Shown here: positions 15,993 to 24,520 of the stretch, one piece after another
Position numbering within the stretch: the first letter of the stretch is position 1
Layout of the letters: every line of letters begins with the position of its first letter
Assembly: GCA_012797695.1 (NCBI GenBank)
Contig: JAAZOQ010000305.1
Location: 1-43,475, forward strand
DNA length: 43,475 bases
Origin: Anaerolineaceae bacterium
GTDB lineage: Bacteria; Chloroflexota; Anaerolineae; Anaerolineales; Anaerolineaceae
Direction: 5' to 3'
Notes under the pieces: generated by a model
Told to the model about the DNA's origin: nothing
The model's input: only the letters and a program-made list of their open reading frames with translations
Databases searched by the model: none
Translations under genes and position numbers: made by a program

Positions 15993-16565
15993 AATGAGGT
16001 CGATGAATTGCTGGGTTACCCGGGCAGAAAAGCCCCATAATCTTTCGCCGTCGAAATCTTTATACACAGTGGTCGATATTTGACCATGACCGGGAATGTC
16101 GAATTTCTGAATGCTGGAGTTTTCCTTTTGCATCAACCAGTCAAGCGGAATCGAAAAAACGCGGTCTACCTCTGCCTGACTGCGGGTAATGGAAACCGGC
16201 CAGCGTAAAAGCCCGATCACGGGCGTGACAATATAGCCGGTAACTGTCTCGTGGATTGGCATTTGCCCCAGAACCTGCACCGCCGAAGCGGCAATCCCCA
16301 GTTCTTCGTGAGTTTCACGTAAGGCAGTGGCAGCGCGATCCGCGTCTTCGGGTTCGACCGCACCCCCAGGGAAGGCGACCTCACCGCGATGGAATTCTCC
16401 CTGATTGCCGCGGCGAATGTAAAGCAGCTTCCAGATACTGGCATCCAGATACAACGGGAGGAGCACAGCAGCGGGCGTGAGCCCCGGTTTAGCGGGCTGG
16501 TCAGGGCTTTTTTGCCCAGCTAACCGCTGTTTAATGCGATCAATCAATTCTGCAGGATGATTCAT
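15981..16565 (-). CDS. Nudix hydrolase, CoA-pyrophosphatase type (NudL/YeaB-like)
   Basis: This 194-residue Nudix protein has the box running G-G-A-V-E-P-E-D from about 67 and ending R-E-T-H-E-E-L-G-I at 91. Just before it is the UPF0035/CoA-hydrolase signature region with L-L-Y-I-R-R, a G-E-V-A-F-P-G-G strand and the loop between. Family members cleave CoA or acyl-CoA to 4'-phosphopantetheine and 3',5'-ADP. It is the last gene of the iscS-mnmA-trmI operon (16 bases after trmI), with a G-rich ribosome binding site, GGGGG. The link between CoA clean-up and tRNA modification may be only convenience. Confidence 0.88.
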   Translation of the reverse strand: MNHPAELIDRIKQRLAGQKSPDQPAKPGLTPAAVLLPLYLDASIWKLLYIRRGNQGEFHRGEVAFPGGAVEPEDADRAATALRETHEELGIAASAVQVLGQMPIHETVTGYIVTPVIGLLRWPVSITRSQAEVDRVFSIPLDWLMQKENSSIQKFDIPGHGQISTTVYKDFDGERLWGFSARVTQQFIDLIKQK

Positions 16566-16581
16566 TTTCCCCCAACTTTTC

Positions 16582-17475
16582 TCAGTCTTGTGCTGCTTGA
16601 TCGGTCAACTCCTGATCCCACTCTTCTTCCTCGGTTAAACCGATGGCACCCGTTTCTTTGAGCAATTTCTTGTCACTGGTTTCATGGTTGATCAGCACCG
16701 GGCGGGCAAAGATCAGGTAACCTGTATGGGCCACCATCCGATCTGTAGGCCGAAATCGAGTAGGCTCAGGTTTATAGTAACGCAACGAAATTTCGCAAAC
16801 ATCGATAAAACCAAAATCATTCTGGCGCAGGGCATTGAGCAAAGTAATCACCTGATTGGCGGTGGGTACGATGCTGCCGAAATAGCCCCCTGCCTTCAAG
16901 GCGCGCCGCGTCTGCTGAATGTAGTCATAAGGATTGGCCACATCCAGGAACAAGGCATCTACCTCGGTTTCATCGAAGCCCGTGCCAATGTCTTTGAGCT
17001 TGAACTCCACCTGCTCAGCCAGGCCGAGGCGATCCAGATTGCGGCGAGCTTTCAATTGGTGTTCTTCGCGATACTCATAGGAATAGACACTGCCAGTAGC
17101 TCCCACCGAATGCGCCAGGGCCGCGGTGAATGCCCCACTGCCCGTCCCGGCTTCGATCACGCGCGTGCCAGGACCGATGCCCATAACCATTAAGATATAC
17201 GCAATATCTTTGGGGTAAAGGATTTGAGTTGCCCGTGGAACATTCTTGAGCAAGTCAGGCAAAGAAGGCTGCAGCAAAAAAAAGGGGCTGCCAATGTGGC
17301 TGAAGACCTGGGTACCCCAGGGCAAGCCAATCAGATCGTCATGCTTGACTACCCCACGATGGGTATGCAGCGCTTTCCCGGGTTCAAGCGGAAAAATATA
17401 ACTTTTATAGCTCAGCCCCACCAACTGAACCAGATCACCTGCTTTGACCAAACTGCCATGAGATTCCCAGCTCAA
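16582..17475 (-). CDS. trmI: tRNA (adenine-58-N1) methyltransferase TrmI
   Basis: The 297-residue SAM-dependent methyltransferase is of the TrmI/Gcd14 class, which makes m1A58 in the tRNA T-loop. The N-terminal beta domain (about 1-75) contains L-H-T-H-R-G and the H-D-D-L-I-G segment. The Rossmann domain follows, with motif I V-I-E-A-G-T-G-S-G-A-F (107-117) and the catalytic-region strand L-F-L-D-V-A-N-P. The C-terminal Glu/Asp-rich tail is extra. Translation starts at TTG, with GGAGG seven bases before it. It lies 21 bases after the small membrane protein gene in the tRNA-modification operon. Confidence 0.92.
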   Translation of the reverse strand: MSWESHGSLVKAGDLVQLVGLSYKSYIFPLEPGKALHTHRGVVKHDDLIGLPWGTQVFSHIGSPFFLLQPSLPDLLKNVPRATQILYPKDIAYILMVMGIGPGTRVIEAGTGSGAFTAALAHSVGATGSVYSYEYREEHQLKARRNLDRLGLAEQVEFKLKDIGTGFDETEVDALFLDVANPYDYIQQTRRALKAGGYFGSIVPTANQVITLLNALRQNDFGFIDVCEISLRYYKPEPTRFRPTDRMVAHTGYLIFARPVLINHETSDKKLLKETGAIGLTEEEEWDQELTDQAAQD

Positions 17476-17496
17476 AAGAATGCCTCCGTAAAAAGG

Positions 17497-17766
17497 TCAG
17501 CGCTTCACCGGCTGAAAATTGGTCAGCCAGTAGCCCAATGCGATAAATGCCAAACAAAAGAGAAGATCGATGCCTAAAATCAGCGGTCCGGTTTTGAGAA
17601 AAGACCAGCCCCGCCACATGGCCACTGCCTGCCCGGCAAAGAAGCCCACCCAGGCGAAGAGATTGAGCACGAGCAGTTTGCGTCCGTTGCCGGCAAACAA
17701 AAAGTTCGCCAGGCAGGCGGGAATGGAAGCAATTACCAATCCGAAGAACACAGAAGCCAAAGTCAT
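17497..17766 (-). CDS. Small three-helix membrane protein, unknown function
   Basis: The 89-residue hydrophobic protein has three predicted membrane helices (about 4-25, 33-52 and 60-83) and a short basic C-terminus. I recognise no family. Its start overlaps the mnmA stop by four bases (ATGA), and it precedes trmI, so it is translated with the tRNA-modifying enzymes. No function should be assumed beyond that context. Confidence 0.7.
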   Translation of the reverse strand: MTLASVFFGLVIASIPACLANFLFAGNGRKLLVLNLFAWVGFFAGQAVAMWRGWSFLKTGPLILGIDLLFCLAFIALGYWLTNFQPVKR

Positions 17767-18860
17767 TCTTTCCCTCCGCTGCTGGATACTGATTTTATCA
17801 TTCCGCTGCCAATTACGGTATCCCCGGCGTAGAAAACGGCAATCTGCCCCGGGGTGATGTCGCGCAGCGGATGCTCAACCTGAACCTGAATCGTTGATAA
17901 AGAAGGATCATGAATCACACAAGACACCGGAAGCGCCTTGTAACGTATCTTGACCTCACAACGCAGATCAAGCTGGCCCTGGACAGGCTGGATCCAATTC
18001 AGATTCACGACTTCAAAGCGATCCTTGCCCAAGTCCGCGGCGGTGCCGATGATGACCGCGTTCTGCTGCGTATCTTTCTCGACCACGTATACCGGTTCAG
18101 CGTTGCCGGCGCCCAACCCTTTACGCTGGCCGATGGTGTAATTTACCAGCCCAGCGTGGCTGCCCACGACTGTGCCGCTGACCGTACGAATTTCCCCAGC
18201 GGCGAAGGCATTGGGCGAATTCCGCTTGAGAAATTCGCGGTAGCCGGCTTTACCAATAAAGCAGAGATCCTGAGAATCGTGCTTCTCGGCTACGGGAAGG
18301 TTGAATTGATGAGCCAACTGACGTACTTCAGGTTTGGTCAATTTGCCCAGCGGCAGAAGGGTATGGGAAAGTTGATCCTGGCTCAAACCAGAAAGTACGT
18401 AAGATTGGTCTTTCTTCGGGTCCAGACCTTTGCGCAACACATAAGCACCCTCAACGGCTTCCACCTGCGCGTAATGCCCGGTGGCAAAATAAGGAATACC
18501 TGAATCAAGAACGCGGTCGATGAACACTCCCCAGCGGATCTTCTGATTGCAGAGGTAGCAGGGATTGGGAGTCAGGCCAAGGTTAAGGGCCTCGATGAAA
18601 CGATCGACCACCTGCTGCTTGAACTCTTTCTGTACATCAAGCACATAAAAGGGAATGCCGAGCAGATTAGCGACCTGCCGGGCCTGATTGATGGCTTCGG
18701 GTGGGCAGCACGCATTCTCCGCCTCGTCACAATCATCCGACCAGAGCTTCAACATCATGCCGGTAACCTCATAGCCCTGCTGCACGAGCAGCGCCGCGGC
18801 TACCGAACTATCCACGCCACCGCTCATGGCGATGACGATCTTCTTTCGGGAAGGATCCAT
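17763..18860 (-). CDS. mnmA: tRNA-specific 2-thiouridylase MnmA
   Basis: This 365-residue enzyme transfers persulfide sulfur to U34 of Glu, Gln and Lys tRNAs after adenylating the base. The PP-loop S-G-G-V-D-S-S (13-19) binds ATP. The two catalytic cysteines are Cys104 in C-Y-L-C-N-Q-K-I-R-W and Cys200 in D-S-Q-D-L-C-F-I, which align with E. coli Cys102 and Cys199. The C-terminal beta-barrel contains T-I-G-Q-R-K-G-L-G. It begins two bases after the cysteine desulfurase gene, its likely sulfur donor, since no TusABCDE relay is seen. Confidence 0.98.
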   Translation of the reverse strand: MDPSRKKIVIAMSGGVDSSVAAALLVQQGYEVTGMMLKLWSDDCDEAENACCPPEAINQARQVANLLGIPFYVLDVQKEFKQQVVDRFIEALNLGLTPNPCYLCNQKIRWGVFIDRVLDSGIPYFATGHYAQVEAVEGAYVLRKGLDPKKDQSYVLSGLSQDQLSHTLLPLGKLTKPEVRQLAHQFNLPVAEKHDSQDLCFIGKAGYREFLKRNSPNAFAAGEIRTVSGTVVGSHAGLVNYTIGQRKGLGAGNAEPVYVVEKDTQQNAVIIGTAADLGKDRFEVVNLNWIQPVQGQLDLRCEVKIRYKALPVSCVIHDPSLSTIQVQVEHPLRDITPGQIAVFYAGDTVIGSGMIKSVSSSGGKE

Positions 18861-18862
18861 GG

Positions 18863-20011
18863 CTATTTCCGTAATTTCTTGACGGCGACCGGCAAGTATT
18901 CGAGGAAGCGATCCACATCGTCTGCGGTAGTGTCTTTGCCCAGGGTGACCCGCAGTGACCCCAGTGACTCCTCAGCGGGATAGCCCAGGGCCAGGATTAC
19001 TTTCGAAGGTTTGGGGTCGCCCACTTTGCAGGCTGAACCAGAAGAACAGGCAAAACCTGCCATGTCGAGCATAATGACCAGGTCATTGCCGGAAATTTCG
19101 TCAAAAAGCAGGCTGACGTGATTGGGCAAGCGATTCTGCGCTGAGCCCGTCAACTGGCAGCCCGAGATTTCCGCGCAGGCTGTCTGAATGATACGATCAC
19201 GCAAAGGGGACAGGCGGGCTACCTCTTGCGGCTGACGCTGCAAGGCCAATTCCAGGGCTTTGGTCAGGCCTACGATGCCCGGTACATTGTGTGTCCCGGC
19301 GCGCAGTTTGTGTTCCTGCTTGCCTCCAGAAGTATGGGAGATCAGAGGCGTGCCGCGCCGCAGCAAGGCCCCCACCCCCTTGGGACCGTAAAATTTGTGA
19401 GCGGCGAAAGAAAGCAGATCGATCTTCTGCTGCTGCAAATCAATGGGCAAATATGCACAGGCCTGCACAGCATCTGTATGGAAGGGTACCTGCTGTTCAG
19501 CACAAATAGCGCCTAACGTTTCCACATCGTTGATCGTGCCGATCTCGTTATTGGCGTAGATCACCGAAACGACGGCGACCTGATTTTGAGCAAGCTGCGC
19601 GTGCAGATCCTCGGCGAGAACAGCGCCGGCTTTATCGGTTTTCAGCTCGATCAGCTTGAAGCCAAACTCGTTGCGCAACTGCTTGGCAGAATTGGCCACG
19701 GCGGGATGCTCCACCGGGCTGATCAGCACAGTATCCGCGCCACGAGCGTTGCGCTGGGCAAAAGCAGCCCCTTTGACGGCCAGGTTATCCCCTTCGGAGC
19801 CGCTGGCAGTGAACAGAACGTCCTCTGCCTGAGCGCCCAGGAGGCTGGCAACTTTGGTGCGGCATGTTTCGAGAACAGCTTCAGCCTGCTGGCCGAAGTA
19901 ATGATTGGAAGAGGGATTACCAAAAATCTGGGTGAAATAAGGAGACATGGCCTCAAGTACTTGAGGATCCAGTGGGGTCGTAGCTGCATAATCAAGATAT
20001 ATTCTATCCAT
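18863..20011 (-). CDS. Cysteine desulfurase (IscS/NifS family)
   Basis: The 382-residue PLP enzyme moves sulfur from L-cysteine to an enzyme persulfide. It opens M-D-R-I-Y-L-D-Y-A-A-T-T-P. The PLP-stacking residue His102 and PLP-contacting Asp180 are present. The Schiff-base Lys206 is in S-F-A-A-H-K-F-Y-G-P-K-G, and the catalytic Cys328 is in S-S-G-S-A-C (group I long loop, same number as in E. coli IscS). It heads the operon with mnmA, so a dedicated role in tRNA thiolation is likely, as for the YrvO-MnmA pair of Bacillus. No iscU or sufU is nearby. The ribosome binding site is GAGGT. Confidence 0.96.
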   Translation of the reverse strand: MDRIYLDYAATTPLDPQVLEAMSPYFTQIFGNPSSNHYFGQQAEAVLETCRTKVASLLGAQAEDVLFTASGSEGDNLAVKGAAFAQRNARGADTVLISPVEHPAVANSAKQLRNEFGFKLIELKTDKAGAVLAEDLHAQLAQNQVAVVSVIYANNEIGTINDVETLGAICAEQQVPFHTDAVQACAYLPIDLQQQKIDLLSFAAHKFYGPKGVGALLRRGTPLISHTSGGKQEHKLRAGTHNVPGIVGLTKALELALQRQPQEVARLSPLRDRIIQTACAEISGCQLTGSAQNRLPNHVSLLFDEISGNDLVIMLDMAGFACSSGSACKVGDPKPSKVILALGYPAEESLGSLRVTLGKDTTADDVDRFLEYLPVAVKKLRK

Positions 20012-20028
20012 ATTACCTCGCAGTGAGG

Positions 20029-20078
20029 ATTATAGCATTAACCGAAACGTGGAACGACCACCTAAACGCTGATATAAT
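20029..20078. promoter_or_regulatory. Divergent -10 boxes for the desulfurase operon and phosphohexomutase
   Basis: On the minus strand TATAAT (20034-20029) lies 17 bases before the desulfurase start. On the plus strand TATAAT (20073-20078) lies 36 bases before the mutase start. Both have weak -35 regions. The two transcripts would start about 60 bases apart and run in opposite directions. Confidence 0.5.
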
Positions 20079-20114
20079 CACTGCAAAATAACCAATTTGA
20101 TTGCGAGGTCTATG

Positions 20115-21533
20115 ATGACAAACAAGATCATTTTTGGAACAGATGGATGGCGCGGTGCAATTGCAGAAGATTACACCTTCGAAAACGTCCGTCGCTGTTC
20201 GCAGGGTTTTGCAGATTATCTTAAGAAGCATCAGAAACAGGGTCAGGATGTAATTGTTGGACACGATAAACGGTTCCTTTCGGAGAATTTTGCCTTAGCT
20301 GTGGCGGAAGTGCTAGCAGGAAATGGTTTTCATGTATATCTGACCGATGGGGCGACCCCCACCCCGGTCATTTCTTATGCGGTAGTGGATAAAAAAGCCT
20401 GTGCTGCTGTCAACATTACAGCCTCGCATAACCCGGCTAAAGACAACGGTTTCAAAGTACGCGAAAGCCACGGCGGAGCTATTCCTCCGGATGAGCTGAA
20501 GGAAATCGAGAGTCTGATCCCAGAGGATGAGACAAAAGTGGTGCGTCTGCCTGGTGCGGAAGCTGAAGCTGCCGGCAAGATCACCCGCTTCGATGCCTCC
20601 ATCAACTACATTGAGCATTTGAAGGATCTGATCGACCTTGAACCGATCCGCAAGGCCGGACTGCGCATCCAGTATGATGGAATGTGGGGCAATGGCGCGG
20701 GTTGGTTCACCCGGCTGCTGGCCGGCGATAAGACCGAAGTCATCGAGATCCACAATACGCGCAACCCAATCTTCCCCGAGATGAAACGTCCGGAACCGAT
20801 TCCTCCCAACATCAATGGGGGGCTGCAGGCAACCGTCGATAATCATGCCGACGTGCTGATCATCAACGATGGCGATGCTGACCGCGTGGGTGTCGGTGAC
20901 GAAAACGGCGTTTTCATCAACCAGTTGCAGGTGTATGCCCTGCTGGCGCTCTATATGCTGGAAATCCGCAAGGAGAAGGGTGCTATTGTGAAGACCCTTT
21001 CCACCACCAGCATGCTCGAAAAACTGGGCAAACTGTATGACGTGCCGGTGTATGAAACCGGCGTGGGTTTCAAATACGTGGCCCCCAAGATGCTTGAAAC
21101 CAACGCATTGATGGGCGGTGAAGAATCCGGCGGGTATGCTTTCCGCGGCAACGTACCGGAGCGCGACGGCATTCTGGCCGGGCTGTACATGCTCGACTTC
21201 ATGGTCAAGACCGGGAAGAAGCCTTCAGAATTGCTGCAATATCTCTTTTCGAAGGTGGGTGCCCATTATTACGACCGCATCGACACCATGTTTGAGGGAG
21301 ACCGAAGCGTTCGTGAAGATGCTATTCGTAATGCCAAGCCGCAGACCATTGGCGGCTTGAAAGTCACCGGATTGAACACTCTGGATGGCTTCAAATTCTT
21401 GCTGGAAGACGGCGGTTGGCTGCTCATCCGTTTCTCAGGTACAGAGCCCATCATGCGGGTATACTGCGAGACGACCCACCAAGAGAAGGTACAGGCCATC
21501 CTGAAGGATGGATTGAAGATCGCTGGTTTGTAG
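20115..21533 (+). CDS. Phosphoglucomutase/phosphomannomutase (alpha-D-phosphohexomutase)
   Basis: The enzyme has about 472 residues from the second of two adjacent ATGs, which has GAGG six bases upstream. The active-site serine is Ser104 in T-A-S-H-N-P. Metal loop N-D-G-D-A-D-R-V, sugar-selecting loop G-G-E-E-S-G-G and phosphate-binding R-F-S-G-T-E-P are all in the expected order. It interconverts hexose 6- and 1-phosphates for polysaccharide and nucleotide-sugar synthesis. The G-E-E-S-G loop is shared by glucose and mannose enzymes, so the preferred sugar is not decided. It leads a plus-strand run with tatD and polyprenyl synthase. Confidence 0.93.
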   Translation: MTNKIIFGTDGWRGAIAEDYTFENVRRCSQGFADYLKKHQKQGQDVIVGHDKRFLSENFALAVAEVLAGNGFHVYLTDGATPTPVISYAVVDKKACAAVNITASHNPAKDNGFKVRESHGGAIPPDELKEIESLIPEDETKVVRLPGAEAEAAGKITRFDASINYIEHLKDLIDLEPIRKAGLRIQYDGMWGNGAGWFTRLLAGDKTEVIEIHNTRNPIFPEMKRPEPIPPNINGGLQATVDNHADVLIINDGDADRVGVGDENGVFINQLQVYALLALYMLEIRKEKGAIVKTLSTTSMLEKLGKLYDVPVYETGVGFKYVAPKMLETNALMGGEESGGYAFRGNVPERDGILAGLYMLDFMVKTGKKPSELLQYLFSKVGAHYYDRIDTMFEGDRSVREDAIRNAKPQTIGGLKVTGLNTLDGFKFLLEDGGWLLIRFSGTEPIMRVYCETTHQEKVQAILKDGLKIAGL

Positions 21534-21535
21534 AA

Positions 21536-22306
21536 TTGCGTTATTTCGATACTCATTGCCATCTTAACCACGAGTCGTTTGCCGAGGACCTGACTGAAGT
21601 ACTGCAAAGAGCAAGCGATGGAAGGGTACAGGCCATTGTAGTGCCGGGCTGGGATGTCGATTCCAGCCGGAAGGCCGTCCAAATGGCAGAGGAATTCCCC
21701 AACCTGCTGGCAGCAGTGGGGATCCACCCTACCGAGTGCAATGAGAGAACTATCGCAGCAGAAGAAATTGTTGAAATCGAACAACTCGCTTTGCATCCAA
21801 AAGTAGTTGCGATCGGTGAAATCGGTCTGGATTATTTTCACGATGCCACCCATCAGCAGGAGCAAAGCGAGTTGTTGTGCCAGATGCTCGAAATCGCAGA
21901 GAAACTGGCAAAACCGGTACTTTTACACAGCCGCGCATCGATGGAGGATATGATGGGGTTACTACTCTCGAGAAAGATGCGCGAGAACCCGGGTATCCTG
22001 CACGCGTATGAAGGTAATCTTGAGCAAGCTATCCGTTTGAGCAAGGCAGGTTATTCTTTCGGTGTCGGCGGACAGCTCACCTACAAGAACTCACTGCTCA
22101 AACACGAGGTCTTTCGAGTGATCCCGAGCGAGCGAATCGTGCTGGAGACAGATGCCCCTTACCTTTCCCCGGTGCCGCAGCGCGGAAAAAGAAACGAACC
22201 GGCTTTTCTTCCCTTTGTTGGCCGGTATCTCGCTGAGCTACGAGATCAATCAGAAGAAGAGTTATTAGAACGGATTTATCAAAATAGTACTAAAATATTC
22301 TTATAG
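21536..22306 (+). CDS. TatD-family metal-dependent hydrolase/DNase
   Basis: About 257 residues from a TTG start two bases after the mutase stop. The frame is open further upstream inside the mutase gene, but D-T-H-C-H-L must be near the N-terminus and the family is about 255-265 residues long. Metal ligands: H-C-H (7-9), Glu in G-E-I-G-L-D-Y, His in L-L-H-S-R, His in I-L-H-A-Y-E-G, and Asp in L-E-T-D-A-P-Y-L. TatD enzymes are 3'-5' exonucleases/deoxyribonucleases; some relatives act on D-aminoacyl-tRNA-like substrates. Translation is probably coupled to the mutase. Confidence 0.92.
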   Translation: MRYFDTHCHLNHESFAEDLTEVLQRASDGRVQAIVVPGWDVDSSRKAVQMAEEFPNLLAAVGIHPTECNERTIAAEEIVEIEQLALHPKVVAIGEIGLDYFHDATHQQEQSELLCQMLEIAEKLAKPVLLHSRASMEDMMGLLLSRKMRENPGILHAYEGNLEQAIRLSKAGYSFGVGGQLTYKNSLLKHEVFRVIPSERIVLETDAPYLSPVPQRGKRNEPAFLPFVGRYLAELRDQSEEELLERIYQNSTKIFL

Positions 22307-22317
22307 GATTTATCGCA

Positions 22318-23292
22318 TTGATCTCGACTTTTCAAATTCCCTCGGATGTGCAAGAACAAATCAGCCTGGTCGAAGAGCGCATGCTGCACCAGACGGCTGG
22401 ATATCACGCCCAGCTTGAAGCCGCCCTGCATCAATTGTTGGCTTCCGGCGGAAAACGAATGCGTCCGCTGTTGATCTTGCTGATAGGCAAGATGTGTGCC
22501 GGTCCTCAAGAAGAGCTGATCAATCTGGCCAGCTCGATCGAGCTTTTGCATACGGCCACACTCGTTCACGATGACCTGATCGACGGTTCCTCGCTGCGGC
22601 GTGGTGTGCCCACCCTGAATTCGCACTGGAATGCCGCCCCGACGGTATTGACCGGAGACTTTCTGTTCTCGAAAGCAGCGTCACTGGCAGCGGCAACCAA
22701 CGATCTGGAAGTGATCAAGCTCTTTTCGAAAACACTTGCCATCATCGTCAACGGCGAACTGGGGCAACTTTTTGACGGGCCCTATAATTCTTCACTCGAA
22801 GATTATTATCAACGCATCTATGCGAAAACGGCTTCTTTATTTGAAACCTCGACCCGGTCGGCAGCCATCCTGTCGCGTGTATCTGAGGAGAATATCGAGC
22901 GGCTGGCCCGCTTTGGCTATTCTCTTGGGATCGCTTTTCAGATCATCGATGACTTGCTGGATTACGTCGGAGATGCCACCCAGGTGGGTAAACCGGTGGG
23001 CAGTGACCTGCGGCAAGGGTTGATCACCCTGCCCATGCTGTTGTTTATCCAGGCTTACCCTGAAACCGGGTTCGTGAAAACGTTGGTGGCGCACCGCGGC
23101 CTGAGCAACGAAAATGAAATGGAAGAAGCTATCCGCGCCATCGGCAGCAATAAATCCATTATTCAGCAGACGCTGGGTGAAGCCCAGAAATTCGTAGACC
23201 AGGCGAAAGAAGCATTATTGCCCTTCGCTGAGAGTGACGCCAAGCGTAATTTGCTTATGATCGCGGATTTTACCGCGCAAAGAACTGTGTAA
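22318..23292 (+). CDS. Long-chain trans-polyprenyl diphosphate synthase
   Basis: The 324-residue all-helical prenyl transferase has first Asp-rich motif D-D-L-I-D (85-89) followed by R-R-G, second Asp-rich motif D-D-L-L-D in F-Q-I-I-D-D-L-L-D-Y, and G-G-K-R-M-R-P near 44-50. Small residues (Ala80, Thr81) four to five positions before the first motif leave the product tunnel open. This is the pattern of hepta- to decaprenyl enzymes making quinone side chains. Start is TTG with AGGA about nine bases before. It follows tatD by 11 bases and ends the operon. Confidence 0.93.
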   Translation: MISTFQIPSDVQEQISLVEERMLHQTAGYHAQLEAALHQLLASGGKRMRPLLILLIGKMCAGPQEELINLASSIELLHTATLVHDDLIDGSSLRRGVPTLNSHWNAAPTVLTGDFLFSKAASLAAATNDLEVIKLFSKTLAIIVNGELGQLFDGPYNSSLEDYYQRIYAKTASLFETSTRSAAILSRVSEENIERLARFGYSLGIAFQIIDDLLDYVGDATQVGKPVGSDLRQGLITLPMLLFIQAYPETGFVKTLVAHRGLSNENEMEEAIRAIGSNKSIIQQTLGEAQKFVDQAKEALLPFAESDAKRNLLMIADFTAQRTV

Positions 23293-23302
23293 TGTGCTCT
23301 TT

Positions 23303-23327
23303 AAAACAAAAATGCCGCTTTCGCGGC
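23303..23327 (-). terminator. Terminator of the tRNA-Leu transcript
   Basis: The hairpin GCCGC-GAAA-GCGGC on the minus strand is followed by ATTTTTGTTTT. It lies about ten bases beyond the tRNA 3' end. Confidence 0.85.
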
Positions 23328-23338
23328 GATCTTGTGAG

Positions 23339-23420
23339 TGCGCTGGGTGGGATTTGAACCCACACGCCTTGCGGCACATGGCCCTCAACCATGCCTGTCT
23401 GCCAATTCCAGCACCAGCGC
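23339..23420 (-). tRNA. tRNA-Leu (anticodon GAG)
   Basis: The 82-base class II tRNA has acceptor arms GCGCTGG and CCAGCGC and discriminator A. The D-arm is CTGG...CAGG-like with GGCAGA. The anticodon stem is CATGG/CCATG around loop TTGAGGG, giving anticodon GAG for CUC/CUU leucine codons. A short variable stem (TGCC-GCAAGGCG region) and T-arm TGGGT-TCAAATC-CCACC complete it. CCA is not encoded. Confidence 0.95.
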
Positions 23421-23431
23421 AATGCTCCGTT

Positions 23432-23459
23432 ATTATAATCGGCTATTGGACTGTGTCAA
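23432..23459 (-). promoter_or_regulatory. Consensus promoter of tRNA-Leu
   Basis: On the minus strand a perfect TTGACA (23459-23454), a 16-base spacer and a perfect TATAAT (23437-23432) direct transcription starting a few bases before the mature tRNA 5' end. It is the best promoter in the window. Confidence 0.9.
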
Positions 23460-23497
23460 GCATATTCGATTGAAATATTAAAACCTGAGAGGTAAAC

Positions 23498-24511
23498 ATG
23501 GCAATTGTTCTTGATGCAATGGGCAGTGATGATCACCCTACTCCTGAGATCCTCGCAGCCATCCAGTTGAAAAAAGAGTTCCATGAAGAGGTCATCCTGG
23601 TCGGAAAGAAAGATTTGATCGAGGCCAAGGTCAAGGAATTAAACCTCACTCACGAAACTTTCAACATTGTGGATGCCCCTGACGTGGTAGAAATGACCGA
23701 TAAACCAGTGGATTCAGCACGCAAGAAGCCTAATAATTCGATGGCAGTCGGTTTGGCCCTAGTGCGGGATGGAAAAGCGGAAGCTTTCGTCACCGCTGGC
23801 AATACCGGGGGTGCATATTTCAATGCGGTGACCATCTTGCGCCGCATCCCGGGGATCAGCCGCCCCGCCTTGAGCAGTTTCATCCCCACCCGCCGCGGCG
23901 GCCGCTGTGTGTTTCTAGATACCGGCGCCAACGCGGATTGCCGCCCCGAATTTTTGCTGGAGTTCGCGGTCATGGGCTCTGCCTATGCCAATTCCGTGCT
24001 GAAAATCGAGAACCCGAAAGTGGCCTTGCTCTCGAATGGTGAAGAAGCCGGTAAGGGTAATGAACTGGTGAAAGGCACTTATCCGCTGCTGCAGGCCAGC
24101 GGGCTGAATTTCTACGGCAACGTGGAGCCCAAGGAAGTCTATGCAGGTATGGTGGACGTGCTGGTGGCTGACGGTTTTGCCGGGAACGTTTTCTTGAAGA
24201 CCAGCGAAGCTGTGGCCAAATTCATCACAGACCTGCTCAAAGAGGGTATCACGGCCCGTTTCCTGTCGAAAATTGGCTATCTGCTGGCTAAACCGGCTTT
24301 TGCCGTACTGAAGACAAAAATGGACCCGGCAGAGGTTGGTGCGGCCATGCTTTTAGGCGTCAACGGGTATGCTTTCGTTGGCCACGGGCGTTCGGATGCA
24401 CGCGCCTTGGTTTCGGCTGTGCGTCTGGCACGGAGTACCATTGATGCCCACCTGCTGGATGCCATCAAACTCGAAATCGAAAAACATATTCCCCAATCCT
24501 CTGAAAAGTAA
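23498..24511 (+). CDS. plsX: Phosphate acyltransferase PlsX
   Basis: The 337-residue enzyme makes acyl-phosphate from acyl-ACP for PlsY in phospholipid synthesis. N-terminal I-V-L-D-A-M-G-S-D, central A-G-N-T-G-G-A, G-A-N-A-D-C-R-P and C-terminal V-A-D-G-F-A-G-N and G-V-N-G are family signatures. Length is normal. The ribosome binding site GAGAGG lies seven bases before ATG. The gene diverges from tRNA-Leu and is followed nine bases later by a membrane protein gene. fabD/fabH/acpP, often beside plsX, are absent. Confidence 0.96.
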   Translation: MAIVLDAMGSDDHPTPEILAAIQLKKEFHEEVILVGKKDLIEAKVKELNLTHETFNIVDAPDVVEMTDKPVDSARKKPNNSMAVGLALVRDGKAEAFVTAGNTGGAYFNAVTILRRIPGISRPALSSFIPTRRGGRCVFLDTGANADCRPEFLLEFAVMGSAYANSVLKIENPKVALLSNGEEAGKGNELVKGTYPLLQASGLNFYGNVEPKEVYAGMVDVLVADGFAGNVFLKTSEAVAKFITDLLKEGITARFLSKIGYLLAKPAFAVLKTKMDPAEVGAAMLLGVNGYAFVGHGRSDARALVSAVRLARSTIDAHLLDAIKLEIEKHIPQSSEK

Positions 24512-24520
24512 GGGCTGAAC

